Shown one piece after another: positions 1 through 8,714 of a DNA stretch of 64,000 bases. The stretch lies in the NCBI RefSeq assembly GCF_015209505.1, contig NZ_JADEYC010000039.1, positions 1-64,000 on the forward strand. The letters are read 5' to 3'. The stretch comes from Saccharopolyspora montiporae (lineage in GTDB: Bacteria > Actinomycetota > Actinomycetes > Mycobacteriales > Pseudonocardiaceae). How positions within the stretch are numbered: the stretch's first letter is position 1; every line of letters starts with the position of its first letter. Below the pieces are notes generated by a model that did not search any database, had not been told where the DNA came from, and was given only the letters and a program-made list of their open reading frames with translations. The position numbers and the translations under genes are program-made.

Positions 1-2
1 CC

Positions 3-2183
3 TTCGCCGCGGAGGTCACCCGGGTGGCGCGCGAGGTCGGTACCGAGGGCAAGCTCGGCGGGCAGGCCGAGGTGGCCGACGTGTCCGGGACCTGGCGCCG
101 ACTCACCGAGAGCGTCAACCGGCTGGCAGGCAACCTCACCACCCAGGTGCGGGCGATCGCCGGTGTGGCCACCGCCGTGGCCGAAGGCGATCTGACCCGC
201 CGCATCGACGTCGCCGCCTCCGGCGAAGTGGCCGAGCTCAAGGACGACATCAACGCGATGATCGGGCACCTGCGCGCCAGCACGGAGGCCAACCGGGAGC
301 AGGACTGGCTCAAGAGCAACCTCGCGCGCATCTCGGCGGCGCTGCAGGAGTGCCACGACCTCGGCGAGCTCGCGCAGCTGATCACCACCGAGCTCACCCC
401 GCTGGTCTCGGCGCAGTACGGCGGCTTCTACCTGCGCAGCACCGATACCGACGGCGGGGTGGTGCTGGAGCGCACCTCCTCCTACGGTCGCGCCCCGCAG
501 GACGGCCCGCCGCCGCGGTTCCGGCTCGGCGAGTCGCTGGTGGGCCAGGCCGCCGCCGACGGGCGCACGATCCGGGTCACCGACGCCCCGCCCGGGCACG
601 TGCGCATCGGCACCGGGCTGGGCCAGTCGGTGCCGGGCAGCGTGGTGGTGCTGCCGGTGTCGTTCGAGGACGAGGTGCAGGCTGTCCTCGAACTCGCCTC
701 GGTGCACGAGTTCACGCCGGTGCACCTGGACCTGTTGGAGCGGCTCAGCGGCAGCATCGGCGTGGACATCAACACCATCCGCGTCAACTCGCGCACCGCC
801 GCGCTGCTCGGCGATTCGCAGCGGCTGGCCGCCGAGCTGCGCACCCGGTCCGAACAGCTGCAGCACCAGCAGGACGAGCTGCGCCGGTCCAACGCGGAGC
901 TGGAGGACAAGGCCGAGCAGCTGGCCGGGCGCAACCGGGACATCGAGCTGAAGAACCAGGAGATCGAGCAGGCGCGCCAGCAGCTGGAGCAGCGCGCCCA
1001 GGAACTCGCCAGCGCCTCGGCCTACAAGTCCGAGTTCCTGGCCAACATGTCGCACGAACTGCGCACTCCGCTCAACAGCGTGCTGATCCTGGCCAAGCTG
1101 CTGTCCGACAACGCGGCGGGCAACCTCACCGAGGAGCAGGTGGATCTGGCAGGCACCATCCACCAGGCCGGCGGCGATCTGCTGCAGATGATCAACGACG
1201 TGCTGGATCTGTCCAAAGTGGAAGCAGGGCGGATGTTCCTGCTGCCGGAGGACGTTGCGCCGTCCGAGATCGCGGCCGGGGTGCGGGCCATGTACGAACC
1301 GGTCGCCGCCGACCGCGGTCTGGGCTTCGAGGTGCGCGTCGAACCGGGCGCCCCGGAGGTGCTGCGCACCGATCGCAACCGGCTGGACCAGATTCTGCGC
1401 AACCTGGTGTCCAACGCGGTCCGGTTCACCGAGCAGGGGTCGGTGCTGCTGCGGATCCGCCCCGCCGAGCCCGGTGAGACGCCTGCCGGTGCCGAACAGG
1501 CCGAGCCCGCGGTCGCCTTCGAGGTGAGCGACTCCGGCATCGGCATCGCGCCGGACCAGCTCGATGCCGTGTTCGAAGCTTTCCGCCAGGCCGACGGCAC
1601 CGCGGTGCGCAACTACGGCGGAACCGGGCTGGGCCTGTCGATCAGCAAGGAACTCACCACGCTACTGCACGGGGAACTCGCCGTGCGCAGCGAGCCTGGT
1701 CAGGGCAGCACCTTCACCCTCTACCTGCCGGGGCAGCCGCCCGAGCAGGAGGAGGGAGTCGAGGTCAGCGGCCCGGAGATTGCCGCGCAACCGTCCGCGG
1801 AAGCGCGGTTCAGCGGGCAGCTGGTGCTGCTCATCGACGACGACGCGCGCGGCCGGCACGCGCTGGCCGCCGCGCTGCAGCAGCGCGGGCTGCGGATCGC
1901 CGAAGCCGACGGGGCGTCGGCGGGCATCCGGGTGCTGCGGGAGGGATCCGAGGTCGACGCCGTGCTGATGGACGTGATGATGCCCGGCATGGACGGCAAT
2001 TCGGCGATCGAACTGATCCGGGAGGTTCCCCGGTTCCGGAACCTGCCGGTGATCGCCGTCACGGCCCAGGCGCTACCGGACGACCGGGAACGCAGCCTCG
2101 CGGCCGGCGCTACCGAGGCGATCAGCAAACCCGTCGACGTGGCGGAACTGGCCGGGGTGCTGGCCGCTGTGCTGCCGCGATGA
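3..2183 (+). CDS. Hybrid sensor histidine kinase (HAMP-GAF-HisKA-HATPase-REC), 5' end missing
   Basis: The reading frame is open to the left edge, so the protein starts before the window; 726 residues are visible. They begin inside a HAMP-type repeat (GTEGKLGGQAEV is typical of stacked HAMP units), followed by a second HAMP at about residues 30-95, a GAF-like domain (about 105-250), a long coiled coil (about 265-340), HisKA with the phosphoacceptor His in MSHELRTPLN (codon at 1053-1055), an HATPase with the N, G1 and G2 boxes (NLVSNAV, DSGIGI, GGTGLGLS), and one C-terminal receiver domain with the phospho-Asp in DVMMPGMDG (codon at 1971-1973). No membrane segment is visible, so it may be cytosolic or anchored by missing sequence. 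No response regulator gene follows it. The family is clear; the signal sensed is unknown. Confidence 0.93.
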   Translation, partial: FAAEVTRVAREVGTEGKLGGQAEVADVSGTWRRLTESVNRLAGNLTTQVRAIAGVATAVAEGDLTRRIDVAASGEVAELKDDINAMIGHLRASTEANREQDWLKSNLARISAALQECHDLGELAQLITTELTPLVSAQYGGFYLRSTDTDGGVVLERTSSYGRAPQDGPPPRFRLGESLVGQAAADGRTIRVTDAPPGHVRIGTGLGQSVPGSVVVLPVSFEDEVQAVLELASVHEFTPVHLDLLERLSGSIGVDINTIRVNSRTAALLGDSQRLAAELRTRSEQLQHQQDELRRSNAELEDKAEQLAGRNRDIELKNQEIEQARQQLEQRAQELASASAYKSEFLANMSHELRTPLNSVLILAKLLSDNAAGNLTEEQVDLAGTIHQAGGDLLQMINDVLDLSKVEAGRMFLLPEDVAPSEIAAGVRAMYEPVAADRGLGFEVRVEPGAPEVLRTDRNRLDQILRNLVSNAVRFTEQGSVLLRIRPAEPGETPAGAEQAEPAVAFEVSDSGIGIAPDQLDAVFEAFRQADGTAVRNYGGTGLGLSISKELTTLLHGELAVRSEPGQGSTFTLYLPGQPPEQEEGVEVSGPEIAAQPSAEARFSGQLVLLIDDDARGRHALAAALQQRGLRIAEADGASAGIRVLREGSEVDAVLMDVMMPGMDGNSAIELIREVPRFRNLPVIAVTAQALPDDRERSLAAGATEAISKPVDVAELAGVLAAVLPR

Positions 2184-2312
2184 TCAGGTGTCCCGCCCGC
2201 CCGGATCCTCGTCGGTGGTCGGGAGTTCGGCCAACTGCTCGCGGAACTCGCGGGCCCACACCAGATCGCGCACGAAGGTCGCGTCGAAGTGGTCGACGCC
2301 GTGCGGTTCCAT
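2184..2312 (-). CDS. Small acidic hypothetical protein (42 aa)
   Basis: This 43-codon reading frame begins at ATG (2310-2312) and ends with TGA directly abutting the stop codon of the histidine kinase on the other strand. A purine-rich stretch AAAGGCAGG lies about 7 nt upstream of the ATG. Nearly every codon ends in G or C, as in the neighbouring genes, and the product is acidic and probably helical (for example VRDLVWAREFREQLAEL). No family is recognised. It is too short for many gene finders; the ribosome binding site and codon use support it, but there is no homology evidence here. Confidence 0.5.
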   Translation of the reverse strand: MEPHGVDHFDATFVRDLVWAREFREQLAELPTTDEDPGGRDT

Positions 2313-2472
2313 TCGCGTACCTGCCTTTCACGGGGCATGTCCAACCACCGACCGTAACCGCCGCAGCGCATCCGCTGGGGCGGGCCCCGTGGTGCCGGTG
2401 CCGCTGGGGCTGCTGGGGTGCGCGGGGCAGGCGCCCGACGGTCGCCGCAACGACCGCCGGGCGCGGCGCGGG

Positions 2473-3579
2473 TCAGCCGACCGCGTCGGCGATCGCCGCC
2501 CCCAGGTCCGCGGTGGAGGCGTTGCCGCCCAGGTCGGGCGTGTGCGGGGCGGTGGGGTCGCCGAGCACACGCTCGATGGCGGCCACCACGTTCGCACCCG
2601 CTTCGGTGAGCCCCAGGTGGTCGAGCATCATGGCCGCCGACCAGATCTGGCCCACCGGGTTGGCCACCCCGCGCCCGGCGATGTCCGGGGCGGAGCCGTG
2701 CACCGGTTCGAACATCGACGGGTGCTCGCCCTCCGGGTTGATGTTGGCCGATGGGGCCACGCCGATGGTGCCGGTCACACCGGGGCCCAGGTCGGAGAGG
2801 ATGTCGCCGAACAGGTTGCTGGCCACCACCACGTCGAAGCGCTCCGGCTGCATCACGAATCGTGCGCACAGGATGTCGATGTGGTGCTCGTCGACCGCGA
2901 CCTCCGGGTGCTCGGCGGCGATGGCCCGGAACCGCTCGTCCCAGTAGGGCATCGAGTAGTAGATGCCGTTGGACTTGGTCGCCGAGGACACGTGCGGCGT
3001 GCCGAGCCGCTCGGCCAGGTCGAAGGCGTAGCGGATGATCCGGTCGGTGCCGTGCCGGGTGAACGCGGCGGTCTGCACCACCATTTCGGCGGGCGTGCCC
3101 TCGCCCTGCCTGCCGCCGATCTTGGAGTACTCGCCCTCGGAGTTCTCCCGCACGACCCAGAAGTCGATGTCGCCGGGCTGCTTGTCCCGCACGGGCGGGG
3201 TCACCCCGGGCAGCAGGCGCACCGGGCGCAGGTTGACGTACTGGTCGAAGGCCCGCCGGATCGGCAGCAGCAACCCCCACAGCGACACGTGGTCCGGCAC
3301 GCCCGGCCAGCCGACCGCGCCGAGCAGGATCGCGTCGTGCCCGCTCAGCTGGTCCAGGCCGTCCTCGGGCATCATTCGCCCGGTGTTGGCGTAGGTTTCG
3401 CAGCTCCAGTCGAAATGCCGGTAGTCGAACCGCACGTCGTGCCGGGCGCCGACCGCGTCCAGCACCCGCAGCGCCTCCGGCATGACCTCGTTCCCGATTC
3501 CGTCTCCTGGCAGGATCGCCAGTTCGTACCGCTGCACGGACACCTCGCTCGTGTTCTCGTCGACCGCTTGCCCGGCCAT
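2473..3579 (-). CDS. Tartrate / D-malate-type dehydrogenase (isocitrate/isopropylmalate dehydrogenase family)
   Basis: The 368-aa product is a beta-decarboxylating dehydrogenase acting on a 2-hydroxyacid with NAD+ and a divalent metal. Visible signs are the N-terminal LAILPGDGIGNEV motif, the substrate loop around NLRPVRLLPG, the conserved FWVVRENSEGEYS segment, the catalytic Lys in SSATKSNG, the metal-binding Asp cluster in ASNLFGDILSDLGPG, and the NAD-binding EPVHGSAPDIAG loop. The FWVVRENSEGEYS version of the loop fits the tartrate dehydrogenase/D-malate dehydrogenase (TtuC, DmlA) branch better than LeuB. The ATG at 3577-3579 was chosen; a GTG 12 codons later is possible. It is divergent from the PHP gene 70 bp away. 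The exact substrate is inferred. Confidence 0.88.
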   Translation of the reverse strand: MAGQAVDENTSEVSVQRYELAILPGDGIGNEVMPEALRVLDAVGARHDVRFDYRHFDWSCETYANTGRMMPEDGLDQLSGHDAILLGAVGWPGVPDHVSLWGLLLPIRRAFDQYVNLRPVRLLPGVTPPVRDKQPGDIDFWVVRENSEGEYSKIGGRQGEGTPAEMVVQTAAFTRHGTDRIIRYAFDLAERLGTPHVSSATKSNGIYYSMPYWDERFRAIAAEHPEVAVDEHHIDILCARFVMQPERFDVVVASNLFGDILSDLGPGVTGTIGVAPSANINPEGEHPSMFEPVHGSAPDIAGRGVANPVGQIWSAAMMLDHLGLTEAGANVVAAIERVLGDPTAPHTPDLGGNASTADLGAAIADAVG

Positions 3580-3651
3580 CCAACCCCCGTGCACCCGGTT
3601 CGGCCAAGCCCTCGCGGTGCGCGCCCGGACGGCGGGCGTTATCAAGGATCC

Positions 3652-4653
3652 GTGGACGCGGTGCAGGCCCTGCGTGAGATCGCGTTCCTGCTGGAACGCG
3701 CGGACGCCCCCACTTACCGGGTGCGGGCGTTCCGGAACGCGGCCGCGGCCGCCGAGCAGCGCGCAGACCTCGAGCGGCGGGCCGCCGAGGGCACGCTGAC
3801 CCGGCTGGCCGGGATCGGCGGTACGACCGCGGGCGTGATCGAGCAGGCGCTGCGCGGCACGGTGCCGGACTACCTGCAGCAGTTGCGCGAACAACGCACC
3901 GACGACGCCGGGCCCGGGAAAGCGCTGCGCAGGGCGTTGCGCGGGGACTGCCACACCCATTCCGAGTGGTCGGACGGGGCCGCGCCGATCGCCGAGATGG
4001 CCGCGGCGGCGGCCTGGCTGGGCCACGAGTGGGTGGCGCTGACCGATCACTCCCCGCGGCTGACCGTCGCGCACGGGCTCTCCGCCGCGCGGCTGCGCGA
4101 GCAGCTGGACCTCATCGCCGGCATCAACCGGGATCTCGCCCCGTTCCGCGTGTTGACCGGCATCGAGGTGGACATCCTCGACGACGGGTCGCTGGACCAG
4201 GACGAGGACCTGCTGGCCGAGCTGGACCTGGTGGTGGCCAGCGTGCACTCCCGGCTGCGGATGGATGCCCAGCCGATGACCCGCCGGATCTGCGCCGCGG
4301 TGGCGAATCCGCACGTGGACGTGCTGGGGCATTGCACCGGGCGACGCCTCGGCACCCGGCCGCGCCCGCAGTCGGCCTTCGACGCCGCCGCGGTGTTCAC
4401 CGCCTGCCGCAACCACGGGGTCGCGGTGGAGATCAACTCGCGTCCGGACCGGCTGGACCCGCCGCGCGGGCTGATCCGGCTGGCCGCCGATCTCGGCTGC
4501 TCGTTCACCGTCGACTCCGACGCGCACGCCCCCGGCCAGCTGGACTGGCTGGCGCACGGATGCCGCCGGGCGGCCGAGTGCGACCTGCAGCCGGAGCAGA
4601 TCCGCAACACCGGCACCGCCGAGCAGCTGCTGGCACGCACCGCACGACATTGA
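3652..4653 (+). CDS. PHP-domain metal-dependent hydrolase with PolX-like N-terminal helical region
   Basis: This 333-aa protein combines an N-terminal helical segment resembling the DNA polymerase X/HhH region (ALREIAFLLERADAPTYRVRAFRNAA; GIGGTTAGVIEQAL) with a C-terminal PHP hydrolase domain. The PHP metal ligands are visible: DCHTHSEWSDG (about residue 100), TDHS, GIEVDIL, ASVHSRL, LGHCTGR and DSDAHAP near the end. Homologues are usually annotated as PHP family phosphoesterases or PolX-like without the polymerase domain. The start is GTG at 3652 with AGGA just upstream; no better in-frame start follows before conserved sequence. It may be involved in DNA repair or phosphoester hydrolysis, but the substrate cannot be read from sequence. 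Confidence 0.85.
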   Translation: MDAVQALREIAFLLERADAPTYRVRAFRNAAAAAEQRADLERRAAEGTLTRLAGIGGTTAGVIEQALRGTVPDYLQQLREQRTDDAGPGKALRRALRGDCHTHSEWSDGAAPIAEMAAAAAWLGHEWVALTDHSPRLTVAHGLSAARLREQLDLIAGINRDLAPFRVLTGIEVDILDDGSLDQDEDLLAELDLVVASVHSRLRMDAQPMTRRICAAVANPHVDVLGHCTGRRLGTRPRPQSAFDAAAVFTACRNHGVAVEINSRPDRLDPPRGLIRLAADLGCSFTVDSDAHAPGQLDWLAHGCRRAAECDLQPEQIRNTGTAEQLLARTARH

Positions 4654-4682
4654 ACCTTCAAAAATCGGCGTATCCTTGCGGG
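4650..4682 (+). promoter_or_regulatory. Promoter and possible autoregulatory operator of the MarR gene
   Basis: TTGAAC (4650-4655) and TATCCT (4671-4676) are separated by 15 bp, and the ATG at 4683 lies 6 nt after the -10-like box, so the transcript would be leaderless or nearly so. The -35 box lies within TTGAACCTTCAA (4650-4661), whose arms TTGAA and TTCAA are inverted. That placement suits a MarR-type repressor acting on its own gene (inference). Confidence 0.45.
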
Positions 4683-5192
4683 ATGACCGAACCGAGGTGG
4701 CTCGACGAGGAGCAGCAGGCAGCCTGGCGCAAGCTGGCCGCGCTGCTGACGGTCATCCCCGCATCGCTGGATGCGCAGCTCCAGCGCGACGCCGATCTGA
4801 CCCACTTCGGCTACTGGGTGCTGGCGATGCTGTCCGAGAGCCCGGACCGGCGGCTGCGGATGAGCGATCTGGCCGGGCGGGCCAATGCCTCGCCGTCGCG
4901 GGTCTCGCACGTGGTCTCCCGGTTGGAGCGGGAGGGCTGGGTGCGCAGGCACCGCGCCGCCGGCGATGCGCGCGGCAGCGTGGCGCAGCTGACCGACGCC
5001 GGGTTCGGCAAGCTCACCGCCAGCGCCCCCGGGCACGTCGAGCAGGTGCGGTCGCTGATCTTCGACGGGCTCACCCGCGACCAGGTCCGGCAGCTCGACG
5101 AACTCAGCGCGGCGATCCTGCAGCACCTGGACCCGGACCGCAGGCTGTGCACCGGACCGGGCACGCCGCCGATGCCCGAATCCGGGAGTTGA
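4683..5192 (+). CDS. MarR-family transcriptional regulator
   Basis: The 169-aa product has the MarR winged-helix layout: an N-terminal dimerisation helix (WRKLAALLTVIPASLDAQL), HTH helices MSDLAGRANASPSRVSHVVSRLEREGWV at about 60-88, a wing with the typical DARG motif (RHRAAGDARGSVAQLTDAG), and a C-terminal dimer helix. It probably represses transcription until it binds a small aromatic or lipophilic ligand. No Shine-Dalgarno precedes the ATG, which fits the leaderless promoter above. It converges on the ABC exporter gene, with only 6 bp between their stop codons, so a regulatory link to the exporter is possible but not shown. Confidence 0.92.
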   Translation: MTEPRWLDEEQQAAWRKLAALLTVIPASLDAQLQRDADLTHFGYWVLAMLSESPDRRLRMSDLAGRANASPSRVSHVVSRLEREGWVRRHRAAGDARGSVAQLTDAGFGKLTASAPGHVEQVRSLIFDGLTRDQVRQLDELSAAILQHLDPDRRLCTGPGTPPMPESGS

Positions 5193-5216
5193 CCGCGGTC
5201 AGGCCACCGACCGCGG
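5193..5216. terminator. Hairpin between convergent marR and ABC transporter genes
   Basis: CCGCGGTC (5193-5200) and GACCGCGG (5209-5216) form a perfect 8-bp stem with an 8-nt loop exactly where two convergent genes end, overlapping the last codons of the ABC gene. There is no T tract, as often in GC-rich actinomycetes. It is probably a bidirectional terminator. Confidence 0.5.
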
Positions 5217-7076
5217 ATCCTGGTCCTGGCGGAACTGGGTGCGGTGCAGTTCGGCGTACCGGCCGCCCGCGGCGAGCAGCTCGGCGTGCGTGCCCTGCTC
5301 GGCGATGCGGCCGCCGGCGACGACCAGGATGCGGTCGGCGCGGCGGATCGTGGACAGCCGGTGCGCGATGACCAGTGCGGTGCGCCCGGTCAGCGCGGTT
5401 TCCAGCGCGCGCTGCACGGCGGCTTCGGACTCGGAATCCAGGTGCGCGGTCGCTTCGTCGAGCACCACCACCGGCGGGGCCTTGAGCAGGAGGCGAGCGA
5501 TGGCCAGCCGCTGCTTCTCGCCGCCGGAGAGCCGGAATCCGCGATCGCCGACCACTGTGGACAGGCCATCGGGCAGGTCGTCGACGAGTGCGCCGAGCTG
5601 CGCGGTGCGCAGCGCCGCGAGCAGCTCCTCGTCGGATGCGCCGGGTTCGGCCAGCAGCAGGTTCTCCCGGATCGTGTCGTGGAACAGGTGCGCGTCCTGG
5701 GTGACCACCCCGACGTGGTCGTGCAGCGAGGACAGCAGCACCCCGCGCACGTCCCGCCCGCCGATGCGCACCGCGCCCGCATCGACGTCGTAGAGGCGCG
5801 CCGCCAGCTGGGTGATCGTGGTCTTGCCCGCCCCGGAATGCCCGACCAGCGCGATGGTCTGGCCCGCCTCCGCCCGGAACGAGACGTCGCGCAGCACGTC
5901 GTGCGCCGGGGAACGGTCCTCCCGGGCGATCGACTCCAGCGAGGCCAGCGAGATCCGCTCCGCGGACGGGTAGCTGAACGCTACCCGGTCGAACTCCACC
6001 GCGGCAGGCCCATCGGGAAGCGCGGTGGCGTCCGGGGCGTCGCGGATCATCGGCTCCAGATCCAGCACCTCGAAGACCCGGTCGAAGCTGACCAGCGCCG
6101 TCATCACGTCGACGTGCACGTTGGACAGCGCCGTCAGCGGTCCGTAGAGCCGGTTGAGCAGCGTCGCCAGCGCCACCAAGGTGCCGAGCTCGAAGGCACC
6201 GCCGATGACCAGACCGCCGCCGAGCCCGTACACCACCGCCGTCGCCAGTGCGGTCAGCAGGGTCAGCGCCACGAAGAACACCTGGCTGTACATCGCCGAG
6301 ACCACGCCCATGTCCCGCACCCGGCGGGCGCGTCCGGAGAAGCGCTGCGATTCCTCGTCGGTGCGGCCGTAGAGCTTGGTCAGCATCGCCCCGCCGACGC
6401 CGAACCGCTCGGTCATCAGCGAGCTCATCTCGGCGTCCAGCCGCATCTGCTCGCGGGTGACCCGCTGCAGCCGCTTGCCGACCCAGCGCACCGGCAGCAG
6501 GAACAGCGGCAGCAGCACCAGTGCGACCAGGGTGATCTGCCAGGACAGCGTGAGCATGGTGGCCAGCACGAGCACCAGGCTCAGCACATTGGACACGATC
6601 GACGACAACGTGGTGGTCAGTGCGCGCTGTGCCCCGATCACATCGTTGTTCAGCCTGCTGACCAGCGCCCCGGTCTGCGCCCGGGTGAAGAACGCGACCG
6701 GCATTCGCTGCACGTGGTCGAACACCTCGGAGCGCAGATCGAAGATCAGCCCCTCGCCGAGGCGGGAGGAGAACCAGCGCTGCAGCAGGCCGAGCACGGC
6801 CTCCAGCACCGCCACTGCCGCGACCGCCAGCGCCAGCAGCACGACCAGCGACATGTTCCGCGGGACGATCCCGTTGTCGATGATGGCCTTGAACAGCAGC
6901 GGATTGACCACCCCGAGCACGGCGGCCACCGCGACCGCGATCAGGAACGGCACGATGTCACGCGCGTACGGGCGGGCGTAGCCGAGGATGCGCCGGGCGA
7001 GGCCGGGGGAGAGCCGTTGCGCGGTCACCGAGGTGTCCTTGGTGAACGAGCGCATCGCCTGCCAACTGGTGCTCAA
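5199..7076 (-). CDS. ABC exporter, fused permease-ATPase
   Basis: The 625-aa protein has an N-terminal exporter-type transmembrane domain of about six helices (residues about 40-330) and a C-terminal nucleotide-binding domain. Walker A is GHSGAGKTT near residue 415, the signature is LSGGEKQRLAIARLLL near 515, Walker B with the catalytic Glu is VVVLDEATAHLDSE near 535, and the H-loop is IAHRLSTI. One TMD plus one NBD makes it a half-transporter that would work as a homodimer or with a partner; no second half-transporter lies next to it. The ATG at 7076 is preceded by GGGGGAAACG. It probably exports lipid, peptide or drug; the substrate is unknown. Confidence 0.92.
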   Translation of the reverse strand: MSTSWQAMRSFTKDTSVTAQRLSPGLARRILGYARPYARDIVPFLIAVAVAAVLGVVNPLLFKAIIDNGIVPRNMSLVVLLALAVAAVAVLEAVLGLLQRWFSSRLGEGLIFDLRSEVFDHVQRMPVAFFTRAQTGALVSRLNNDVIGAQRALTTTLSSIVSNVLSLVLVLATMLTLSWQITLVALVLLPLFLLPVRWVGKRLQRVTREQMRLDAEMSSLMTERFGVGGAMLTKLYGRTDEESQRFSGRARRVRDMGVVSAMYSQVFFVALTLLTALATAVVYGLGGGLVIGGAFELGTLVALATLLNRLYGPLTALSNVHVDVMTALVSFDRVFEVLDLEPMIRDAPDATALPDGPAAVEFDRVAFSYPSAERISLASLESIAREDRSPAHDVLRDVSFRAEAGQTIALVGHSGAGKTTITQLAARLYDVDAGAVRIGGRDVRGVLLSSLHDHVGVVTQDAHLFHDTIRENLLLAEPGASDEELLAALRTAQLGALVDDLPDGLSTVVGDRGFRLSGGEKQRLAIARLLLKAPPVVVLDEATAHLDSESEAAVQRALETALTGRTALVIAHRLSTIRRADRILVVAGGRIAEQGTHAELLAAGGRYAELHRTQFRQDQDPRSVA

Positions 7077-7159
7077 GATCGTTTCCCCCTCTGCTGCCCG
7101 GTGCTGCGAACGATCCTGCGCCTTGGAGTGCGGTCGAAGTCAACCGCGCACCGCCCGGT

Positions 7160-7372
7160 TCAGGTCTGCGCGCCCACGTAGACGAATTCCCAGGCCGCTC
7201 GGCCGCCGCGCCGGGCGCGCTCGTAGACCAGCACCGGAGCCCGCGCGCGGCTGTCCCGGGTGGCGACCGGTAGCTCGATGCGCGGAACGGGTCTGCCGCC
7301 GGTGTCCGTGGCGACGTCGACCTCGTGGCCGTCCTTCGGCCCGCCCCGCAGCCGCACCCGGATCTCGCCCAC
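7160..7372 (-). CDS. Small conserved-type hypothetical protein (70 aa) with GGPKDG motif
   Basis: The start chosen is GTG at 7370-7372 because GGAGG sits 8 nt upstream; the frame stays open further upstream but without a good start. The product (IRVRLRGGPKDGHEVDV... WEFVYVGAQT) is predicted to be mostly beta strands with an RLRGGPKDG motif. Short proteins of this kind occur widely in actinobacteria and their phages without assigned function. It follows the flavoprotein gene on the same strand (93 bp gap). Confidence 0.6.
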   Translation of the reverse strand: MGEIRVRLRGGPKDGHEVDVATDTGGRPVPRIELPVATRDSRARAPVLVYERARRGGRAAWEFVYVGAQT

Positions 7373-7465
7373 GGTCCGGTCCTCCGCTCTCGCTCGGCGA
7401 TGTCCCGGGTGGGACCTGCGCCGGAGCCGCCGGGTTCCCCCGGTCACCGGATCGTGTGCGCCGGG

Positions 7466-8629
7466 TCAGAGCATCTCGGTGATCTCCGGGTCCAGGTCCA
7501 GCAGGATCCGCCCGAAGAGCTCGGCGCTGGTGGCCGGGTCGATCAGCGCGTGCCGGCCGGCGGTCTGCGCGTCGCGCAGCAGGCCGTGCAGCGGACTGGT
7601 CTCCGCCAGCGACCCCGCCCCGTGCGCGGTGATCAGCTCGTCGAGCGCGCGGTGGCACTGGCGCACCGCGTGCACCGCCCGCATGCGCAGGCGTGTGCGC
7701 AGGACCGGATCCGGGTGCGTGCCGTCCGCGGCGTGCTGCTGCAGCACCCGGACCGCGTCGTCGGCGGCCACCCGCGCGGCGTCGGTCTTGGCGGCCGCTT
7801 CGGCCACAGCCAGTTGGAACGCGGGCGAATCCTGCTGGCGCGCACGGCTGGTGAACGGCACCCCGCGGCTGCCTGCCCGGTCGAGCACGTGCTCCAGCGC
7901 GGCCTCGGCCATGCTCAGCATCGGGGCGGTCAGCAGCGTCGCCAGCGCCGGGACCAGCGCCATCCGGTACCGCGGGTGGGTGTGCTCGGTCGGGAAGTCG
8001 CCGCGCGTCAGCGGAGCCCGGGCCAGGACCCGGTGATCCGGGACGAACAGCTCCCGCCCGCTGAGCAGCTCGCTACCGGTGGCGCGCATGCCGAGCACGT
8101 GCCAGGTATCGGTGATCACGAGCTCGTCCGTCGGCACCAGCACCAGCGCGCTGCTCCCGTCGGGCTGCCGGGTGCCGAGCATGGCCCAGCGCGCGTGCCG
8201 GCAGCCGGAGGCCGGCGCCCAGGAACCGCTGACCAGCCAGCCGCCGCCGGTCCGGGTGCTGCTGCCTTTCGGGGTCAGCACCTGGCACGTGCTCGTGTCC
8301 GGCCCGGTGGCGAAGACCTCGCGTTGCGCCCGGACGTCGAACTGCGCGGTGAGCCAGTCGCCCACGCCGAGGATCATGACCAACCAGCCCGCCGCCGGGT
8401 CCGCGCGGGTGACCTCGCGGACCAGCTGCACCATCCCGGCCAGGTCCAGCCCCGCGCCGCCGAAGGACTCCGGCACCCAGCCGCGCAGCGCGCCCGCCCC
8501 GCGCAGACCCGCGACGGCCCGATCGGTGAGCCTGCGGTCGCGTTCCCCGGCGGGCCGCTCGTCGCGGAGCAGGTCGTGCAGCCCGCGAGCGCGGTGCACG
8601 ACGTCGGTGCCGGTCGCGGTGCGTGCCAT
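7466..8629 (-). CDS. Acyl-CoA dehydrogenase-fold flavoprotein, possibly group D monooxygenase-like
   Basis: The 387-aa product has the acyl-CoA dehydrogenase fold: an N-terminal helical domain (GWVPESFGGAGLDLAGMVQL), a middle beta domain (WLVSGSWAPASGCRHARWAML) and a C-terminal helical domain. The ASGC wording of the middle domain and the C-terminal region resemble flavin-dependent hydroxylases such as HsaA/HpaH/DszC, which use reduced flavin rather than an acyl-CoA base. I see no clear catalytic Glu in the usual YEG context. ATG at 8627-8629 has GGAGGAGG immediately upstream; an upstream in-frame start lacks a site. It lies 85 bp after lutC on the same strand and could be cotranscribed. Substrate unknown. 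Confidence 0.72.
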   Translation of the reverse strand: MARTATGTDVVHRARGLHDLLRDERPAGERDRRLTDRAVAGLRGAGALRGWVPESFGGAGLDLAGMVQLVREVTRADPAAGWLVMILGVGDWLTAQFDVRAQREVFATGPDTSTCQVLTPKGSSTRTGGGWLVSGSWAPASGCRHARWAMLGTRQPDGSSALVLVPTDELVITDTWHVLGMRATGSELLSGRELFVPDHRVLARAPLTRGDFPTEHTHPRYRMALVPALATLLTAPMLSMAEAALEHVLDRAGSRGVPFTSRARQQDSPAFQLAVAEAAAKTDAARVAADDAVRVLQQHAADGTHPDPVLRTRLRMRAVHAVRQCHRALDELITAHGAGSLAETSPLHGLLRDAQTAGRHALIDPATSAELFGRILLDLDPEITEML

Positions 8630-8714
8630 GGCCTCCTCCGTTCCGGCCGCGGGGTGGGTGCGCCGCGGACGATCCTGGCACATCGGGTGGTCCGGACACC
8701 CGGGCCTCCGGTGG

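Noticed and set aside
1721..3607. Long minus-strand frame of over 600 codons opposite the kinase and dehydrogenase
   Set aside because: It crosses several real genes, and its translation is Arg/Pro/Ala-rich low-complexity sequence typical of antisense frames in GC-rich DNA.
2188..3651. N-terminal 488 codons of the plus-strand frame that ends with the PHP protein
   Set aside because: This part is antisense to the dehydrogenase gene; the PHP homology begins only after the GTG at 3652.
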